Shown here: one piece after another, positions 35,447-44,851 of the stretch
Numbering within the stretch: position 1 is the stretch's first letter
Layout of the letters: each line of letters begins with the position of its first letter
Assembly: GCF_051857545.1 (NCBI RefSeq)
Contig: NZ_JBPZHB010000005.1
Coordinates: forward strand, 620,001 to 684,000
Origin: Larkinella sp051857545
GTDB taxonomy: Bacteria > Bacteroidota > Bacteroidia > Cytophagales > Spirosomataceae
Length of the DNA: 64,000 nucleotides
Reading direction: 5' to 3'
Made by a program: the position numbers and the translations under genes
The notes under the pieces: generated by a model
Seen by the model: only the letters and a program-made list of their open reading frames with translations
The model's database searches: none
Told to the model about the DNA's origin: nothing

Positions 35447-36742
35447 TTATAAAGATTCAACAAAGCTTTTGTTAATAATCCATAACGCCTTTCCCCGTAA
35501 AGTCTTGCCAAAAAACGGCGAGTTTTTTGACCGGGAAGCCGTCCGCTCATACGTCCACGCCAGGTCCGGATCGAAAACCGTCAGCGTGGCCGGCTGGTTT
35601 TCGTCGATGGTGTGCGCTGGCAATCGCAGAATCTGGCGCGGACGGTGGGTCAACGCTTCGACCAATGACGCCAACGGCCATTCCGGAAAATGGGTGCGGA
35701 CCACGGCAAAAGCGGTTTCCAACCCAATGATGCCAAAATCGGCGTGGTCAAATTCGATATTCTTGCTTTCGTCGTCCTGCGGATTATGGTCTGACACGAC
35801 GGCGTCAATGGTGCCGTCGGCCAGCCCCTGCTTTAGGGCTTCGCGGTCGGCGGGCAGTCGAAACGGCGGGTTTACTTTTAAATTGGTATCGAACCCCATC
35901 AAATCCGAATCGGTGAACGCCAGTTGGTGGGCGGCCACATCGCAACTCACCGGCAAGCCCTGCTGCTTGGCCTGCCGAATCAACTCGACCGAACGCGCCG
36001 TTGAAATCGTGGAGAAATGCAGGACGGTTTCGGCGGGTCGCCCGGCAGATTGCGGATACAGGTATTCCAGAAGCCGCAAATCCCGCTCGATCATCATTTC
36101 TTCGGCCATGGCGGGCATCCCCTTCAGCCCCAGCAAGGTACTGGAAAGCCCCTCGTTCATCTGTCCGAAATGCGTCAGGTTCTGCTCTTCGGGGCGGTTC
36201 ATCAGCAAGCCGTTGAACGGCCGCAAATATTGCAGCGTTTTCAGCAGCAGATCGGGATGCGTCAGCGGTTGTTCGCCATCCGAAAACGCCACCGCTCCGG
36301 CGTGGTGCAGGTCGATCATGTCTGTAAAGTCCTGACCTTCTGCCCGTTTCGTAATGGCGGCAATCGGATGCACACTGACGGCTTGTCCCTGGGTGGCCTG
36401 CCGGACATACCCAAGCGTGTCTTTTGAATCGAGAACCGGTTTGGTATTGGGCAACACGGCAATGTCCGTAAAACCGCCCAGCATGGCGGCCCGGCAAACC
36501 GTGGTCAGGTCTTCTTTCTGTTCATAGCCCGGATCTTTGGCCGAAACCCGGAGGTCGACCCAACCCGGAGACAGGCACAAACCGGCCGGTTCGATGCGTT
36601 GAATCGAGGAGTCGTCCTCATCGACCGGGAGCGCTTCGCCGATCTGGCGGATGAGACCATTTTCAAGGAGTACGTCACGAACCAGTCCATCAAAGGGCGA
36701 CTGCGGGTCTATGATTCGGACGGCACGAATGAGTAGTTTCAT
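35447..36742 (-). CDS. Dihydroorotase-like amidohydrolase without HxH
   Basis: 431 residues with the type I dihydroorotase layout. The metal-binding HxHxR block, usually DLHVHLREPG, reads DLRVSAKDPG, so both His ligands are lost. The later DH motif reads SDHNPQDDESK in place of TDHAPH. By analogy with inactive PyrC' proteins that pair with aspartate carbamoyltransferase, I infer a non-catalytic or changed role. If it were an active dihydroorotase it would close the pyrimidine ring. Operon with DUF4199 genes and after gcvH. Confidence 0.8.
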   Translation of the reverse strand: MKLLIRAVRIIDPQSPFDGLVRDVLLENGLIRQIGEALPVDEDDSSIQRIEPAGLCLSPGWVDLRVSAKDPGYEQKEDLTTVCRAAMLGGFTDIAVLPNTKPVLDSKDTLGYVRQATQGQAVSVHPIAAITKRAEGQDFTDMIDLHHAGAVAFSDGEQPLTHPDLLLKTLQYLRPFNGLLMNRPEEQNLTHFGQMNEGLSSTLLGLKGMPAMAEEMMIERDLRLLEYLYPQSAGRPAETVLHFSTISTARSVELIRQAKQQGLPVSCDVAAHQLAFTDSDLMGFDTNLKVNPPFRLPADREALKQGLADGTIDAVVSDHNPQDDESKNIEFDHADFGIIGLETAFAVVRTHFPEWPLASLVEALTHRPRQILRLPAHTIDENQPATLTVFDPDLAWTYERTASRSKNSPFFGKTLRGKALWIINKSFVESL

Positions 36743-36750
36743 GGAAATGC

Positions 36751-36774
36751 AAAAAAAAAGCCCCGGCTGGAGCT
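36751..36774 (-). terminator. Terminator after gcvH
   Basis: On the minus strand AGCTCC pairs with GGGGCT (with one G-U pair) across a short loop, followed by nine T residues. It lies between gcvH and the dihydroorotase-like gene. Confidence 0.65.
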
Positions 36775-36793
36775 TCCTGATTCAATTGGGGAC

Positions 36794-37174
36794 TTAGGCC
36801 CCCACCAACTCTTTATAGGATTCGGCCGACATCAAATCATCGGATTCGGCCCCATCGGTCAATTTCAGTTTCACGATCCAACCCCGGCCATACGGGTCGT
36901 CGTTGACCAGTTCGGGTGATTTTTCAACTTCCGGATTAATTTCAAGTACTTCACCGGCAACGGGCAGAAAAAGGTCCGAAACCGTCTTGACAGCTTCAAT
37001 CGAACCGAATATGTCGCCTTTTGCCAAACTCTGTCCGACACTCGTGATGTCCACAAAGACAATATCACCTAATTCACTCTGGGCAAAATCCGTGATACCG
37101 ACAATGGCCGTATCTCCTTCGATGCGAATCCACTCGTGATCTTGCGTATACTTTAATTCTCCGGGAAAATTCAT
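36794..37174 (-). CDS. gcvH: Glycine cleavage system H protein
   Basis: 126 residues, normal length. The lipoyl Lys lies in FGSIEAVKTVSDLFLP, and the C-terminal NDDPYGRGWIVKL is standard. It carries the aminomethyl group between the P, T and L proteins of glycine cleavage. No other gcv gene is in the window, which is usual in Bacteroidota. Confidence 0.95.
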   Translation of the reverse strand: MNFPGELKYTQDHEWIRIEGDTAIVGITDFAQSELGDIVFVDITSVGQSLAKGDIFGSIEAVKTVSDLFLPVAGEVLEINPEVEKSPELVNDDPYGRGWIVKLKLTDGAESDDLMSAESYKELVGA

Positions 37175-37196
37175 ACGTGACGTTTCGTTTAACGCT

Positions 37197-37227
37197 GCAA
37201 TTTACACAGGTAAAACGGTTTTGCAAA
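37197..37227 (-). promoter_or_regulatory. gcvH: Possible gcvH promoter
   Basis: On the minus strand TTTG, 19 bp, TAAATTGC, 23 bp before the gcvH ATG. This fits the Bacteroidota -33 TTG / -7 TAnnTTTG pattern with one mismatch. Confidence 0.4.
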
Positions 37228-37320
37228 CCTTCACGTTGGGGTTTCCCGACCATTGCTGCCCGTGAGGGGTCGGGAAGTGTCCGGCGGATTTCGCCGGCGC
37301 TTGCATACGAACTCCATCTC

Positions 37321-37365
37321 CTCCATCGCCGTACCAAAACCGGGTGTTTCCGTACGGCGATGGAG
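37321..37365. terminator. Terminator of the SASA-lectin gene
   Basis: A perfect 14-bp stem (CTCCATCGCCGTAC with its complement, 37321-37334 and 37352-37365) with a 17-nt loop, 8 bp after the minus-strand stop at 37374. It lacks a clear T-run. Confidence 0.55.
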
Positions 37366-37373
37366 GGATAGAC

Positions 37374-40300
37374 TCAATGCTGCAGGAGTAATTTGGCGGT
37401 TTGGTTCATGGTGTCATTCGATAAGCGGATCAAATACAGACCATCGGCTTGCTTGCTTAGGTCGATACTTACCGCCTGTTCGTCCCCCGTTCCGGCAACC
37501 GGTTTTGCATAAACCGTTCTGCCATCGACTGCCACGACGGAAAGCGTCGCTTCTTTGCCTTTGTCCAACGTGAAACGAACGCGTGTCGATCCATTGGTCG
37601 GATTGGGGTTGACCCGCAAACGCTCCGCAGGTTCTGAACTAGAAATGGCCGATAGCCGTCCACCACTACAGGCCGTCAGGAATGAATAAGGAGAAGCTTC
37701 GGTGCCCGACTGCCGTACTTGCAGCGTAAAGGTTGTACCCGTACGCTGCCAGGAAGGTACAGTAAACGTCGGGTTCGTCGTCCACGCAGCCAAACCCGGA
37801 ACCTGGTATTCAAGGGTAGTCCCGTTCCCTCCCGAAGTAGCAATCGTTAGATTGCCCGTATTACAGTTGTAAGTTGGGGTTACGATTGTTAAGGTACCAC
37901 CACCCGTCGGTGGGTTCGTGGGAGGATTCGTCGTTCCTCCATCACAGGTCGTCAGGAAGGCATACGAATTGGCTTGCACACCCGATTGCCGCACCTGCAG
38001 CGTAAAGGTTGTACCGGTCCGTTGCCAGGAGGGGATCGCAAACGTGGAATTCGTAGTCCAGGCAGCCACGCCCGGAATCTGATATTCAATTGTACTTCCA
38101 TTGCCTCCCGACGTATTGATTGTCAAATTGCCCGTATTACAGTTGTAGGTTGGGGTTACGATCGTTAAGGAGCCTCCGCTTGGTGGGTTCGTCGGCGGAT
38201 TCGGGGTGCCACCCGGACAACCCGTCGACTCGAAACGGAACAAACGTTGATTCTGGAAGCCTTCACTGGTCGATCCCCAGAGTTGCAATTGGGGGTCGTT
38301 GCCGTAATTTTTCATGTCCCAGGTCACGCCATTGCTCCCGTTGATGCGGTAGGCTCCGCTGCCATTGTCCTGAATCGTCCACAGTTGCCGGGTATCCCCG
38401 GAAGACGCACTCAGGCGCAGGAGTTCGCCATTGTTTAGATCGTTGACACTCATAGCAAGGCCACTGCCATTTTGCGTTACGAAGCGGTACTGATTGGCGG
38501 ATGTCGTTTCGGCTTTCCAAATCTGATTGTTCGCTCCGTTGGCGCTCCGTTGCTCGACGGTGTTGCCCGAAAGGGCCTCCATGAGCTGATTGGTCTGGAC
38601 GGAACGGATCACATAACAGCCACTTAAGGAACCGGTAGGCGGATTGGTGGGCGGAGGGGTCGTTCCGCCGGAACAGCCGGAGGTCTGAACGTAAAACCGT
38701 TGATTATCTCCACCATGCTGACTCCACAGATGAAGCCCTGCCCCATTGTCCAGACTGGGCCCTTCGATATCGGCGGCCAGGGCATTGGAATACGAGGGTA
38801 CGAGTTTGTAGGTGCCGTCACCGTAGGCTTCCAGCCGCCATTTCTGTTGCGCGCTGTTGGCCCAGTCATACTGGTTGACCGTGGTACCACTGCCCGTACC
38901 GGCCCCATTCGCATCCACGACTTTGTTGCTGAATTGGGAGATCATGCGGTAGAGGGAGCCATCGACCACTTCGAGTTTGAAGATCTGGTTGGTAGAACCG
39001 TTGCCGTCCTGCTGACGGATGCGGGTACCGGCATTTCCATCGGCCACCTGCAGGAACTTGTTGGAGTGTTTGGCTTTGATCGTGTAGCAGCCGGTGGCGA
39101 GGGGGGCTGAACCGGTGGAGCCATCATTGGTGTCGTCGACGATAACGTAAGGATAATCAACCGTTTGAGTAATTACATAGTTTCCACGATCATTCTGCAT
39201 AATAGCCCGGTGCGTCCCGAAACATTCCCCCGGTAGGGTTTGGACATTGCATACTGGCGCATCGGCATTGGTGGCACCTCCATTTTCCGTACTCCAGGTA
39301 TAATTTGAGTATCCGCCCGGCGCGGATACTGTACGGCCATCATCGCTGATGTCTACGCCTTGTGGCTCGGTGCCTAAATCCTGCACCGTGATCGGACGTG
39401 TATTCTCACAGACTGTTTTTAGTTTGTCGAACCAACGATCGGCAACAACATTTAATCCATTGTTATTGAAATGCACGGGTTCATCAGCGCCCGAACCGAC
39501 AGGCCGCCGGAAATCTGTACCTAAATCATCGGTGTATGGTCCTTGATAGACGTAGCCAACCTGTCCATTCAAATCATTGGCATTCTGCCCATCCCGAATA
39601 ACCGATGATGAATGGTAATTACGATTCGGTGTGTAATCATAAATATAGGAGGTCTGCGAGACGACCCAAATTAAATCCGGCTTTTTGCAATACTCACGGG
39701 TTTTCCGAATTACTTCCGCGAGCTTGTCACGATATTGTCCTGCATTCTCCACCCAACGCTTTTCTTGATTACCATTACCAAATGGTACAAGATAATCTAA
39801 AGGATTTCCGTTCGGACCTACTATAACTCTATCGTTCCAACTGTCTTTTTGCTCCTGATTACCAGAGGTTACATCCCTATATGCTTTCGTATCCGTTTCA
39901 CCCTGCATCCACAAAACCGCCCGAACGCCATAGTTATCGCTATAGAACTTGAGCATGTTGGCAAAAAAGTAAAAGGGAGAACCAGGCTGATAGCGTCCTC
40001 TAGTAACGTCTGTAAAGTTATTTTGGTTTGAAGTGCGGGCGTTAGGATTCGTAGAGGTGACCCAATTTGTGACGGTCGTCCCTCCATAGGCTCCGTTGAA
40101 AAAAGCAACGGGTGCCTGGCATTCGTTGGCAAGCTTTGCACCTAGAGCAGCCCAGTACCACAGCGAATTACCCGTAGGACCGATTCCACCAAAATGATCT
40201 TTGGTACCGACCATTCGCTGCACCTGCCGGTACGATTTAGGCAGGTTGGGACTATTGGGGTCGTAACTGCCTAAATTGGCTTCCGGAATGACATCCGGCG

Positions 40301-40787
40301 AAACTCGGACAGCATCCATACGCTGGGTATTGGAAGCTGTCAGTCCGAAACCGCCCTGGGCATTGGATTGCCCGGCGATGACAAATACTTCGCCGATTCC
40401 TACTTTGCGTTTGGTTTCGAAATTACGTTTGATCAACGGGAAGGTGGTGATTTGTGTAGCCTTAACCGTTAGTTCGTACCAGCCTTTGTCAACCGTAATA
40501 GAACCTTTAAACGTCGTCTTGTTACGTGAAATGGGGACGGAAATGGGAGCCGCACCCGTAGAATTACCAGTGACCAGATCCAGTTTCTGGAGCGATGCCG
40601 AAACGACATATCCCCCTATCAACATGTTTTTGGTATTCAAATCGCCCAGAACGACAATTTTGCCCTGATGTTGCGTATTCTGCTGGAATACAACGCCGTC
40701 GATGGGATCACTGACGGTAAATTTCTGTGCCTTGCCACTGATTATCAGACTAAAAAAGATCAGGAAGGTTAGTAAGATTTTTGTCAT
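37374..40787 (-). CDS. Type IX-secreted SASA acetylesterase-like protein with ricin lectins
   Basis: 1137 residues. Signal peptide; SGNH-type SASA domain (about 120-465) with GQSNAQGG nucleophile block and ADEPVHFNNNG as the Asp-His block. Then beta-trefoil 1 (about 565-705), beta-trefoil 2 (about 720-865), two copies of a 95-residue Cys-containing domain starting TIVTPTYNCNTGNLTI, and a type A type IX sorting domain (from LRVNPNPTNG to the C-terminus). The family (PF03629) includes sialate and xylan O-acetylesterases, so deacetylation of a glycan is likely but not proved. Beta-trefoil 2 is close to the trefoils of the 3350 gene. It stands alone between gcvH and the lipoprotein array. Confidence 0.88.
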   Translation of the reverse strand: MTKILLTFLIFFSLIISGKAQKFTVSDPIDGVVFQQNTQHQGKIVVLGDLNTKNMLIGGYVVSASLQKLDLVTGNSTGAAPISVPISRNKTTFKGSITVDKGWYELTVKATQITTFPLIKRNFETKRKVGIGEVFVIAGQSNAQGGFGLTASNTQRMDAVRVSPDVIPEANLGSYDPNSPNLPKSYRQVQRMVGTKDHFGGIGPTGNSLWYWAALGAKLANECQAPVAFFNGAYGGTTVTNWVTSTNPNARTSNQNNFTDVTRGRYQPGSPFYFFANMLKFYSDNYGVRAVLWMQGETDTKAYRDVTSGNQEQKDSWNDRVIVGPNGNPLDYLVPFGNGNQEKRWVENAGQYRDKLAEVIRKTREYCKKPDLIWVVSQTSYIYDYTPNRNYHSSSVIRDGQNANDLNGQVGYVYQGPYTDDLGTDFRRPVGSGADEPVHFNNNGLNVVADRWFDKLKTVCENTRPITVQDLGTEPQGVDISDDGRTVSAPGGYSNYTWSTENGGATNADAPVCNVQTLPGECFGTHRAIMQNDRGNYVITQTVDYPYVIVDDTNDGSTGSAPLATGCYTIKAKHSNKFLQVADGNAGTRIRQQDGNGSTNQIFKLEVVDGSLYRMISQFSNKVVDANGAGTGSGTTVNQYDWANSAQQKWRLEAYGDGTYKLVPSYSNALAADIEGPSLDNGAGLHLWSQHGGDNQRFYVQTSGCSGGTTPPPTNPPTGSLSGCYVIRSVQTNQLMEALSGNTVEQRSANGANNQIWKAETTSANQYRFVTQNGSGLAMSVNDLNNGELLRLSASSGDTRQLWTIQDNGSGAYRINGSNGVTWDMKNYGNDPQLQLWGSTSEGFQNQRLFRFESTGCPGGTPNPPTNPPSGGSLTIVTPTYNCNTGNLTINTSGGNGSTIEYQIPGVAAWTTNSTFAIPSWQRTGTTFTLQVRQSGVQANSYAFLTTCDGGTTNPPTNPPTGGGTLTIVTPTYNCNTGNLTIATSGGNGTTLEYQVPGLAAWTTNPTFTVPSWQRTGTTFTLQVRQSGTEASPYSFLTACSGGRLSAISSSEPAERLRVNPNPTNGSTRVRFTLDKGKEATLSVVAVDGRTVYAKPVAGTGDEQAVSIDLSKQADGLYLIRLSNDTMNQTAKLLLQH

Positions 40788-40830
40788 AGAGATATAGGTA
40801 ATTTATTGTACAAACAAAAATTTATAAAAA

Positions 40831-41739
40831 TTAAGGACACTCATATTCAAAATCAGTCACCCCCACTCCATACAGATCATCCTCAATCAACCAGCCACCG
40901 ATCAGCGGTTTGCCATGCACAATGCGTCGTTTAACCTGACCTTGCTGATCATACCAATAAGTGTAGGTTTTCTGATACACCTGCTGGGTGCCAAAGTCAG
41001 GGGACGATTCCAACTGCCAGATCTCTTTCAAAGGTAGATTGCGGCTTTCATTGCCCCGAAATTGATGGATCACCGGCAGATTGGGGCGCGTAGTCAGGTA
41101 GCTGTAACGTTGCAGAAAGCGGTCGTATGCAAACCACTCCCCATCCCGCATGCCCCAAGATTGGTATACGACATATTCAACCATATTGCCGTCAATATAT
41201 ACCTGGGATTGGCCCGGACGATCCGGTTCACGATCCACTAATTGATCATCCTGATTATAGAAATAGTAAGGTTCTCCCAAACCTTGACGCCGATTAATCA
41301 ATCCTTGGTCGTTGAGTGAGGTGGTGTCAATCTCAATATATGGTTTTGTTTTACCTGAATATTCCTGGTAGGTAATGACAAAATCGCTTGTATACGTGTA
41401 TTTAAAGAGCCAGTATTGGTTGTCCAAATATTGAGACCGTATTTCCACGATTCGATTCTGATTATCATAGAGGCAGGTGGTTTTAGTTACACAACTGACG
41501 GGCACTTTCCGGCCATCGTCCAGCGTAACAGTTTCCGGTTCCCAGAGTTGATCGCCTGTCCGGCCCACCGAAGGGTTCTTATACGTGGTTCTCACTATCT
41601 TACACCCCTTTGGTGGTTGCGGCAAGTTGGTCGGGTCGGTCACCCAACCGTTGGGATGCAGATCCCGGTCTTTTTTGCAGCTTAAGGCCATCGCCAGTAG
41701 ACTGAGCAAAAACAGGATGGACAAGAAAGAAGTCTTCAT
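40831..41739 (-). CDS. YD-repeat-like lipoprotein, array copy 1
   Basis: 302 residues; lipobox LLAMALSC. Body rich in Tyr/Asp beta-hairpins (TTCLYDNQNRIVEIRS, YTYWYDQQGQVKRRIVHG) resembling RHS/YD repeats. No known family. Near-identical N- and C-termini to copy 2 but a diverged middle (about residues 95-190). The 5' flank is also conserved, so this is a recent tandem duplication with a unit of about 1085 bp. Confidence 0.8.
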   Translation of the reverse strand: MKTSFLSILFLLSLLAMALSCKKDRDLHPNGWVTDPTNLPQPPKGCKIVRTTYKNPSVGRTGDQLWEPETVTLDDGRKVPVSCVTKTTCLYDNQNRIVEIRSQYLDNQYWLFKYTYTSDFVITYQEYSGKTKPYIEIDTTSLNDQGLINRRQGLGEPYYFYNQDDQLVDREPDRPGQSQVYIDGNMVEYVVYQSWGMRDGEWFAYDRFLQRYSYLTTRPNLPVIHQFRGNESRNLPLKEIWQLESSPDFGTQQVYQKTYTYWYDQQGQVKRRIVHGKPLIGGWLIEDDLYGVGVTDFEYECP

Positions 41740-41911
41740 AGGTGATCTAAAAGGGACGGGACAAACCTATAATTTACAAGACAAACAAACAAGAATTGCA
41801 TTCGCTTTTTTACATAAGTTTCCAATACAAAAAACCCTGTAAATCAAGTGGTTATTAGAACAAAGAAACAGTAACATGATTCTAAATCGCTAAAAATGAA
41901 GGTCGTAAATT

Positions 41912-42826
41912 TCAACTACACTCATATTCAAAATCAGTCACCCCCACTCCATACAGATCATCCTCAATTAACCAGCCACCAATCAGCGGTTTGCCATGCA
42001 CAATCCGACGTCTGACCTGACCTTGCTGGTCGTACCAATAGTTGTAGGTTTTCTGATATACTTTCTGGGTACCAAAGTCAGGAGAGGACTCCAATTGCCA
42101 GACTTCTTTCAGTGGCAGATTGCGGCTTTCGTTACCCCGAAACTGGTGGATGACCGGCAGATTAGGACGTGTCATATTGAAGCTGAAGTGGCGTAAAAAC
42201 CGATCGTAGGCAAACCACTCTCCATTGCGCATTCCCCAAGATTGGTATTCCACTTGTTCAATCATATTTCCATCGACATAAATATGCGTATATCCCGGAC
42301 GATTTGGACTGTCATCAACCAGTTGGTAATCCTGATTATATATTAGGTAAGATTCACCTGAACCCCGGTATCGGTTGATTAAACCTTGGCCATTTAATGA
42401 TGTTGTATCAATCCGAATAGTAGGTTCTGTCTCCCCTTTATAGAGTACCTCATAATAATCAATTAGATAATGTGATTCGTACGTGTAGCGATGCCTGGTA
42501 TACAGATTGTTTAATAATTTTTCGTACACTTCTACAAGCCTATTTTGAGCGTCATAGGTGTATGTCATTTTGGCAACACAACTGATGGGCATTTTCCGGC
42601 CATCGTCCAGCGTAATGGTTTCGGGTTCCCAGAGCAGATCGCCCGTCCGGCCATCTGATGGGTCTTTGTACGTAGTTTTGACAATCTTACATCCCTTTGG
42701 TGGTTGCGGCAAGTTGGTCGGGTCGGTCACCCAACCGTTGGGATGCAGATCCCGGTCTTTCTTGCAGCTTATGGCCATCGCCAGCAGACTAAGCAAAAAC
42801 AGGATGGATAAGAAAGAAGTCTTCAT
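41912..42826 (-). CDS. YD-repeat-like lipoprotein, array copy 2
   Basis: 304 residues, paralogue of the downstream gene with the same lipobox and the same ending GVGVTDFEYEC. The middle section (about residues 90-190) differs much more than the ends, as seen in paralogues that vary the exposed part. Function unknown; a surface-exposed variable role is only inference. Confidence 0.8.
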   Translation of the reverse strand: MKTSFLSILFLLSLLAMAISCKKDRDLHPNGWVTDPTNLPQPPKGCKIVKTTYKDPSDGRTGDLLWEPETITLDDGRKMPISCVAKMTYTYDAQNRLVEVYEKLLNNLYTRHRYTYESHYLIDYYEVLYKGETEPTIRIDTTSLNGQGLINRYRGSGESYLIYNQDYQLVDDSPNRPGYTHIYVDGNMIEQVEYQSWGMRNGEWFAYDRFLRHFSFNMTRPNLPVIHQFRGNESRNLPLKEVWQLESSPDFGTQKVYQKTYNYWYDQQGQVRRRIVHGKPLIGGWLIEDDLYGVGVTDFEYECS

Positions 42827-42997
42827 GGGTGATCTAAAAGGGACGGGACAAACCTATAATTTACAAGACAAACAAACCAGGATTTTATGCGCTTTTTTAC
42901 GTAAGTTTCCAATATAAAAACCCTGTAAATCAAGCGGTTATTAGAACCAAAAATCGGTAACATGATTCTAAATCGCTAAAAATGAGGGTTGTAAATT

Positions 42998-43027
42998 TCA
43001 ACTACACTCATATTCAAAATCGGTTCC
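42998..43027 (-). pseudogene. Fossil 3' end of a third array copy
   Basis: After the conserved 172-bp upstream flank of copy 2 the sequence still reads TDFEYECS plus stop on the minus strand, exactly where another copy would end. Homology stops at about 43027, so a third unit was deleted except for its last codons. Confidence 0.75.
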
Positions 43028-43106
43028 TTTAATGAGTGGCCTGGGGTGATGATGGAGAACCATTTAAATTTAGGAACGTCTATTGGTAGTGTGGCTGGCA
43101 AGGTGC

Positions 43107-43970
43107 TTATAGTTGCTTAGCGTTTTTTGGCGGGGGTTGAAAATAAAGTTTGGAAGGAGAACAATCATATTCATAGTCAATAACTGCTGTTCCTTCATCT
43201 GCATACCACCCAAATCCAACATCTTCACCGTGAACAATTTTTCTATATACACGCCCATCAGAATCGAATCGATATTGATAATTAGTTTCAAAGATAGCCT
43301 GTCCAATAAAGGAGTCTCCTCGTTCAATCGATTCTTTTTTAAGCAGATTACGGCTTTCTTTCCCCAAGAATGTGTAAATCGCAGGCAAGCCAGAACGGGT
43401 TAAATCATATTCGTATTTATAGACATACAACCCATCCAGGTATTTATACTCTTTTACCAAATTACCATTCACTACCTGACCTACGAATTGAATCGAACCA
43501 CTTAACATCTGTTCGGTCAAATATCCTTCCGAATCATATTTGACTTTTTGCTGATAAAATTTGGATTCAGCCAACCCTTGTGTGTTTAAGACTATACTAT
43601 CAATGAATACATGCGTACCCAATTGGCGGGAATAGGAAGTAGTCTGCTTAAGCATCAATCCCGGCGAATAATCATACTCGACGACCGTAGAGTCCCCGGT
43701 TATCATCCGGTCTTTTTCCCGAATCAGTCGCCCCTGTGGATCATAGGTGTAAAAGCTTTCTTTGTAGAAACTCACTTTTACGTCTTTGCCGCCTACCCGT
43801 ATCGTTTCCTCATCACGAATTAGACGATCACTAGTTGAGGTAGACTTCAATACGACGCTAACAATCCGGCATGAGGGAATGGGGGCGGTTTCTTCGTTTC
43901 GCGGTTTGCAACCAAAAATTGCTACACATAGTGTGAGTATCAGCCCATAATTGGTTACTGTGTTTTTCAT
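43107..43970 (-). CDS. YD-repeat-like lipoprotein, diverged third member
   Basis: 287 residues; lipobox CVAIFGC. Same plan as the two upstream-similar genes: ESFYTYDPQGRLIREKD near residue 70, GLPAIYTFLGKESRNLLKKE and the end AVIDYEYDCS. It has an extra 17-residue tail. Sequence is AT-richer and far more diverged than copies 1 and 2, so it is probably the older member. Confidence 0.75.
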   Translation of the reverse strand: MKNTVTNYGLILTLCVAIFGCKPRNEETAPIPSCRIVSVVLKSTSTSDRLIRDEETIRVGGKDVKVSFYKESFYTYDPQGRLIREKDRMITGDSTVVEYDYSPGLMLKQTTSYSRQLGTHVFIDSIVLNTQGLAESKFYQQKVKYDSEGYLTEQMLSGSIQFVGQVVNGNLVKEYKYLDGLYVYKYEYDLTRSGLPAIYTFLGKESRNLLKKESIERGDSFIGQAIFETNYQYRFDSDGRVYRKIVHGEDVGFGWYADEGTAVIDYEYDCSPSKLYFQPPPKNAKQL

Positions 43971-44238
43971 ACCCTATAAATTATTTTACCGTTGTACAGT
44001 GAAACCTTATGTGGATTTAGGCTTATTGTTTAAATGTTTGTGCAATAAAACACCTATTTCATACTGGTTAAACTATTCCCGTACTATTTTTTTGTGACCG
44101 ACAAATTCAGTTTACGGATCATTTAAAAAGGCAACAACATGTTTTTACAATTACCTGAGCGGTAACGAATTTTGGCTGTTCCTGTGGAGTAGCTGGGGGT
44201 GATGATGTAGCACTTTTAAAACTAAATTTTTACAACAC
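43971..44238. other. Intergenic region, no gene seen
   Basis: AT-rich leader of the 43970 gene. I see no conserved element or coding frame that I can support. Confidence 0.5.
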
Positions 44239-44270
44239 AAAAAAACCGCCCGTCGAATGTCGACGGGCGG
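44239..44270 (-). terminator. Rho-independent terminator of lipocalin-like gene
   Basis: On the minus strand a perfect 11-bp GC-rich stem (CCGCCCGTCGA type) with a 3-nt loop is followed by seven T residues. 26 bp downstream of the stop. Confidence 0.85.
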
Positions 44271-44296
44271 CCCCTTTATTATTCTGCATCGGCAAC

Positions 44297-44851
44297 TTAC
44301 GCCTTCTTGAATTCAATCGTCATGGTATAGGTGTCCACCTTTCCGTCGCCGTCCAGGTCGTCTTTTTCCGTGATGCTCCATTTCATCGTGCTGCCCGACG
44401 TTTCCAGATCATAAACCTGGGCACCGTCGCTATCAGTAATCGTCAGTTTATTACCATCTACCGACCATTTGGCGTTGTTAGTCGCCGGGTTGAAATCATC
44501 CAGATCATCCGATTTGCAATTGGGTGAGGGCGTACCAGTAATAGTTCCGTTGCTGTTGAACGTCATTTTGGTGTCCGTCAAACACGCAACGGCTTCCTCT
44601 CCACCATATTCCTTAAAGAACGCCAGCAAATCGGTAACTTTTTGGCCGGTTCCGAAATCAAAACCCGGATTCACTTTCATTCCCGAAATTTTCCAGCTTC
44701 CGCTCACCGCCGATGGTTTTACATCCGGTTCGCCATTGCCATCCTTATCTTTGCTACAGCTTGCAAACCAGAGCGGTAGGGCCAGCAACATAACCATAGT
44801 CCATCCATAACGGAAATTCACGCGGTTCAAAAGTACGGTTGTCTTTTTCAT
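44297..44851 (-). CDS. Lipocalin-like lipoprotein
   Basis: 184 residues from ATG 44851 (MKKTTVLL), preferred to an upstream start because it places the signal helix and lipobox FASC normally. The body has the lipocalin-like pattern of Bacteroidota: SGSWKISGMKV, TFNSNGTITG, AKWSVDGNKLTITD, and a terminal strand MTIEFKKA. An acidic DDLDGDGKVD loop could bind Ca. Ligand unknown. Confidence 0.75.
   Translation of the reverse strand: MKKTTVLLNRVNFRYGWTMVMLLALPLWFASCSKDKDGNGEPDVKPSAVSGSWKISGMKVNPGFDFGTGQKVTDLLAFFKEYGGEEAVACLTDTKMTFNSNGTITGTPSPNCKSDDLDDFNPATNNAKWSVDGNKLTITDSDGAQVYDLETSGSTMKWSITEKDDLDGDGKVDTYTMTIEFKKA

Noticed and set aside
37177..37320. Hairpins in the gcvH leader as a glycine riboswitch
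   Set aside because: Inverted repeats are present but the conserved glycine aptamer bases are not.
43030..44215. Short shared word CTGGGGTGATGATG (43.03 kb) and CTGGGGGTGATGATG (44.2 kb) as direct repeats of a mobile element
   Set aside because: Only 13-14 nt, not flanking a clear element and not next to any recombinase.
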